Positions 4,462 through 5,396 of a stretch of DNA of 5,396 nt are shown here, in pieces. Within the stretch, counting starts at the first letter, position 1. Each line of letters opens with the position of its first letter. Source of the DNA: Planctomycetota bacterium (lineage in GTDB: Bacteria > Planctomycetota > MHYJ01 > JACQXL01); assembly GCA_030018555.1 (NCBI GenBank), contig JASEHY010000107.1, positions 1 to 5,396 on the forward strand, read 5' to 3'. Below the pieces are notes generated by a model. The model saw only the letters and a program-made list of their open reading frames with translations, searched no databases and was not told the origin of the DNA. The position numbers were made by a program, and so were the translations under genes.

Positions 4462-5396
4462 ATGCCAGAGATTGGCTTTGATAATCCATTAGGGCTGATG
4501 GCTCTTTTATTAATTCCACCGGTTATTCTTCTTCATCGTTTCAGACAACGACCCGTCTCTTATAATATCAGCAGTCTTTTCATCTGGAACGAGATAAAAC
4601 AATATCTGGTAATCAGCAAACCACTTATAAATAAAAGCCGTCAGTATCTGATTCTGATATTGCAGATTCTATCAATTATTCTGCTTTCTTTTGCTCTCTC
4701 CAGACTAACATTGGTGCACACTATCACTAAACCGCTTCATCTTGTTTTTCTGATAGATAATTCAGCCAGTCTTGGAAGTATTTATCAACAGGAAAGCCAA
4801 TCCCAACCACTCTCACCGCAACAGACTCGCAGTGAGCCCTTCGGGAATACTCATGGTAAACTTAGCGAATCTGTCAGACGCTGGGATTTGCTTATTCAAG
4901 AAATAGCCACTATAATTAAAACATCACCGGCGGATACGTTTGTCTCTTTTTATCAGTCATTTCAAGATGGAAGATTGATTGCTCTTTCTCGTTCAGAGGC
5001 GCTTAGTTCTATTAAACAAATGACACTCAAAGATATCCCCTCTGCTCTTGAAGAATTCAGTTCTATAATAAGAAATGTTAGGGGGGGGGGGAATGGAGAT
5101 ATATATTTTTGCTCTGATAAACTACCTCTGCAATCATTATTTCCATCAGGAGCAGGACAGAGACCTCGCTTGATTTTATATGGACAACCTTCTGATAATA
5201 AGGCAATCATCCACGTCTCTGCTGTGCCCCTGACTCCTACCGAGTCCGCACCGACTTCTTATGGGGTTTTGGTATCTATCAGAGATTATTCTGTTTTTCC
5301 ATCTGGAGGGGGGGGGAAAGAAGACGCTGTTATGGTCAGGTTACACGGCATATTTAACAAGAAGGATGGTGGGTGGGATGAGAAAACTCTCGCCAC
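4462..5396 (+). CDS. BatA/WFA (von Willebrand) membrane protein, 3'-truncated by the window edge, with two in-frame poly-G tracts
   Basis: The frame is open from ATG 4462 to the window end (311 codons, no stop). The N-terminus matches the BatA double-transmembrane module: helix 1 about residues 10-25 (GLMALLLIPPVILL), then a short loop with WNEIKQYL, then helix 2 about 60-76 (LILILQILSIILLSFALSRL). A von Willebrand-like domain follows, with the MIDAS DNSAS at 99-103, a polar Gln/Ser/Pro-rich insert at about 109-130, and a strand IYFCSD near 214-219. After that come YGQPSDNKAIIHVSAV and YGVLVSIRDYS, typical of the region after the VWA domain in BatA/WFA proteins. The full protein is probably about twice this length. 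The gene begins 2 bases after the DUF58 stop with no good Shine-Dalgarno, implying coupling. Gly208-210 and Gly283-285 are encoded by pure G runs. Relatives are linked to envelope stress or aerotolerance mainly by context. Confidence 0.85.
   Translation, partial: MPEIGFDNPLGLMALLLIPPVILLHRFRQRPVSYNISSLFIWNEIKQYLVISKPLINKSRQYLILILQILSIILLSFALSRLTLVHTITKPLHLVFLIDNSASLGSIYQQESQSQPLSPQQTRSEPFGNTHGKLSESVRRWDLLIQEIATIIKTSPADTFVSFYQSFQDGRLIALSRSEALSSIKQMTLKDIPSALEEFSSIIRNVRGGGNGDIYFCSDKLPLQSLFPSGAGQRPRLILYGQPSDNKAIIHVSAVPLTPTESAPTSYGVLVSIRDYSVFPSGGGGKEDAVMVRLHGIFNKKDGGWDEKTLA
5081..5091 (+). repeat. Poly-G tract of 11 in the batA-like gene, candidate phase-variation site
   Basis: Eleven consecutive G's encode part of Arg207 and Gly208-210, reading AGG GGG GGG GGG. 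The gene around them is AT-rich, and GGG is a minority glycine codon elsewhere in it. The frame after the tract still matches the family, so the present length is ON. Loss of one G leads to TGA at 5171-5173; gain of one leads to TGA at 5115-5117. Tracts of this length are prone to slipped-strand mispairing in other bacteria. Confidence 0.75.
5308..5316 (+). repeat. Second poly-G tract, 9 G's, in the batA-like gene
   Basis: Nine G's encode Gly283-285, directly after Gly282 (GGA). Gain of one G leads to TAA at 5355-5357. Loss of one stays open to the window edge, so its outcome cannot be seen here. The tract lies in a loop after the first strand of the region following the VWA domain. Confidence 0.7.

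Noticed and set aside
4962..5210. Minus-strand open frame across the 11-G tract
   Set aside because: It is antisense to the batA-like gene, whose own frame is family-like on both sides of the tract.
5081..5316. batA-like gene broken by frameshifts at the poly-G runs
   Set aside because: Hand translation stays in one open frame from 4462 to 5396, with family-like sequence before, between and after the runs.

Overview
This is a bacterial chromosomal window with five protein genes and no RNA gene, insertion sequence or CRISPR array that I can see. The mix (TypA/BipA GTPase, YebC/TACO1 factor, FHA protein, DUF58 protein, BatA-type von Willebrand protein) suggests a free-living Gram-negative-type bacterium. 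The style of the YebC N-terminus, the DUF58 plus BatA/WFA pairing and the palindromic intergenic repeats fit an uncultured Planctomycetota- or Omnitrophota-like lineage. That placement rests on memory of the families, not on a search, and is low confidence.

Layout. Bases 1-83 are a leader or intergenic edge. Bases 84-2120 (+) encode TypA/BipA, with an unusual N-terminal extension of about 62 residues and no Shine-Dalgarno at the only canonical start. Sixteen bases later lies the 3' end of a leftward two-gene operon, yebC (3251-2523) followed by a small FHA-domain gene (2517-2137). These genes are separated by only a few bases and are probably translationally coupled. Bases 3252-3448 form a divergent regulatory region. 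It holds two good sigma70-type promoters pointing in opposite directions with overlapping -10 boxes, and a set of palindromes in the yebC leader that can form mutually exclusive hairpins. Rightward from there runs a Bat-type operon: DUF58 (3449-4459), then two bases later a BatA/WFA membrane protein (4462 to beyond the window edge).

The strongest signal for new biology is in the BatA-like gene. It contains uninterrupted runs of 11 and 9 guanines inside the reading frame, in an AT-rich gene. The frame stays open across both runs, so the sequence as given reads as the ON state. Gain or loss of one G in the first run reaches a stop within about 12 to 30 codons. This is the classic sequence signature of slipped-strand phase variation, in a family I do not know to be phase-variable.

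A second theme is translation. TypA acts on ribosomes, and YebC-family proteins have been linked to relief of ribosome stalling on proline runs. The gene directly downstream of yebC encodes four consecutive prolines inside an enlarged FHA loop. Base composition also changes sharply near 2120, from GC-rich typA to AT-richer genes on the right.
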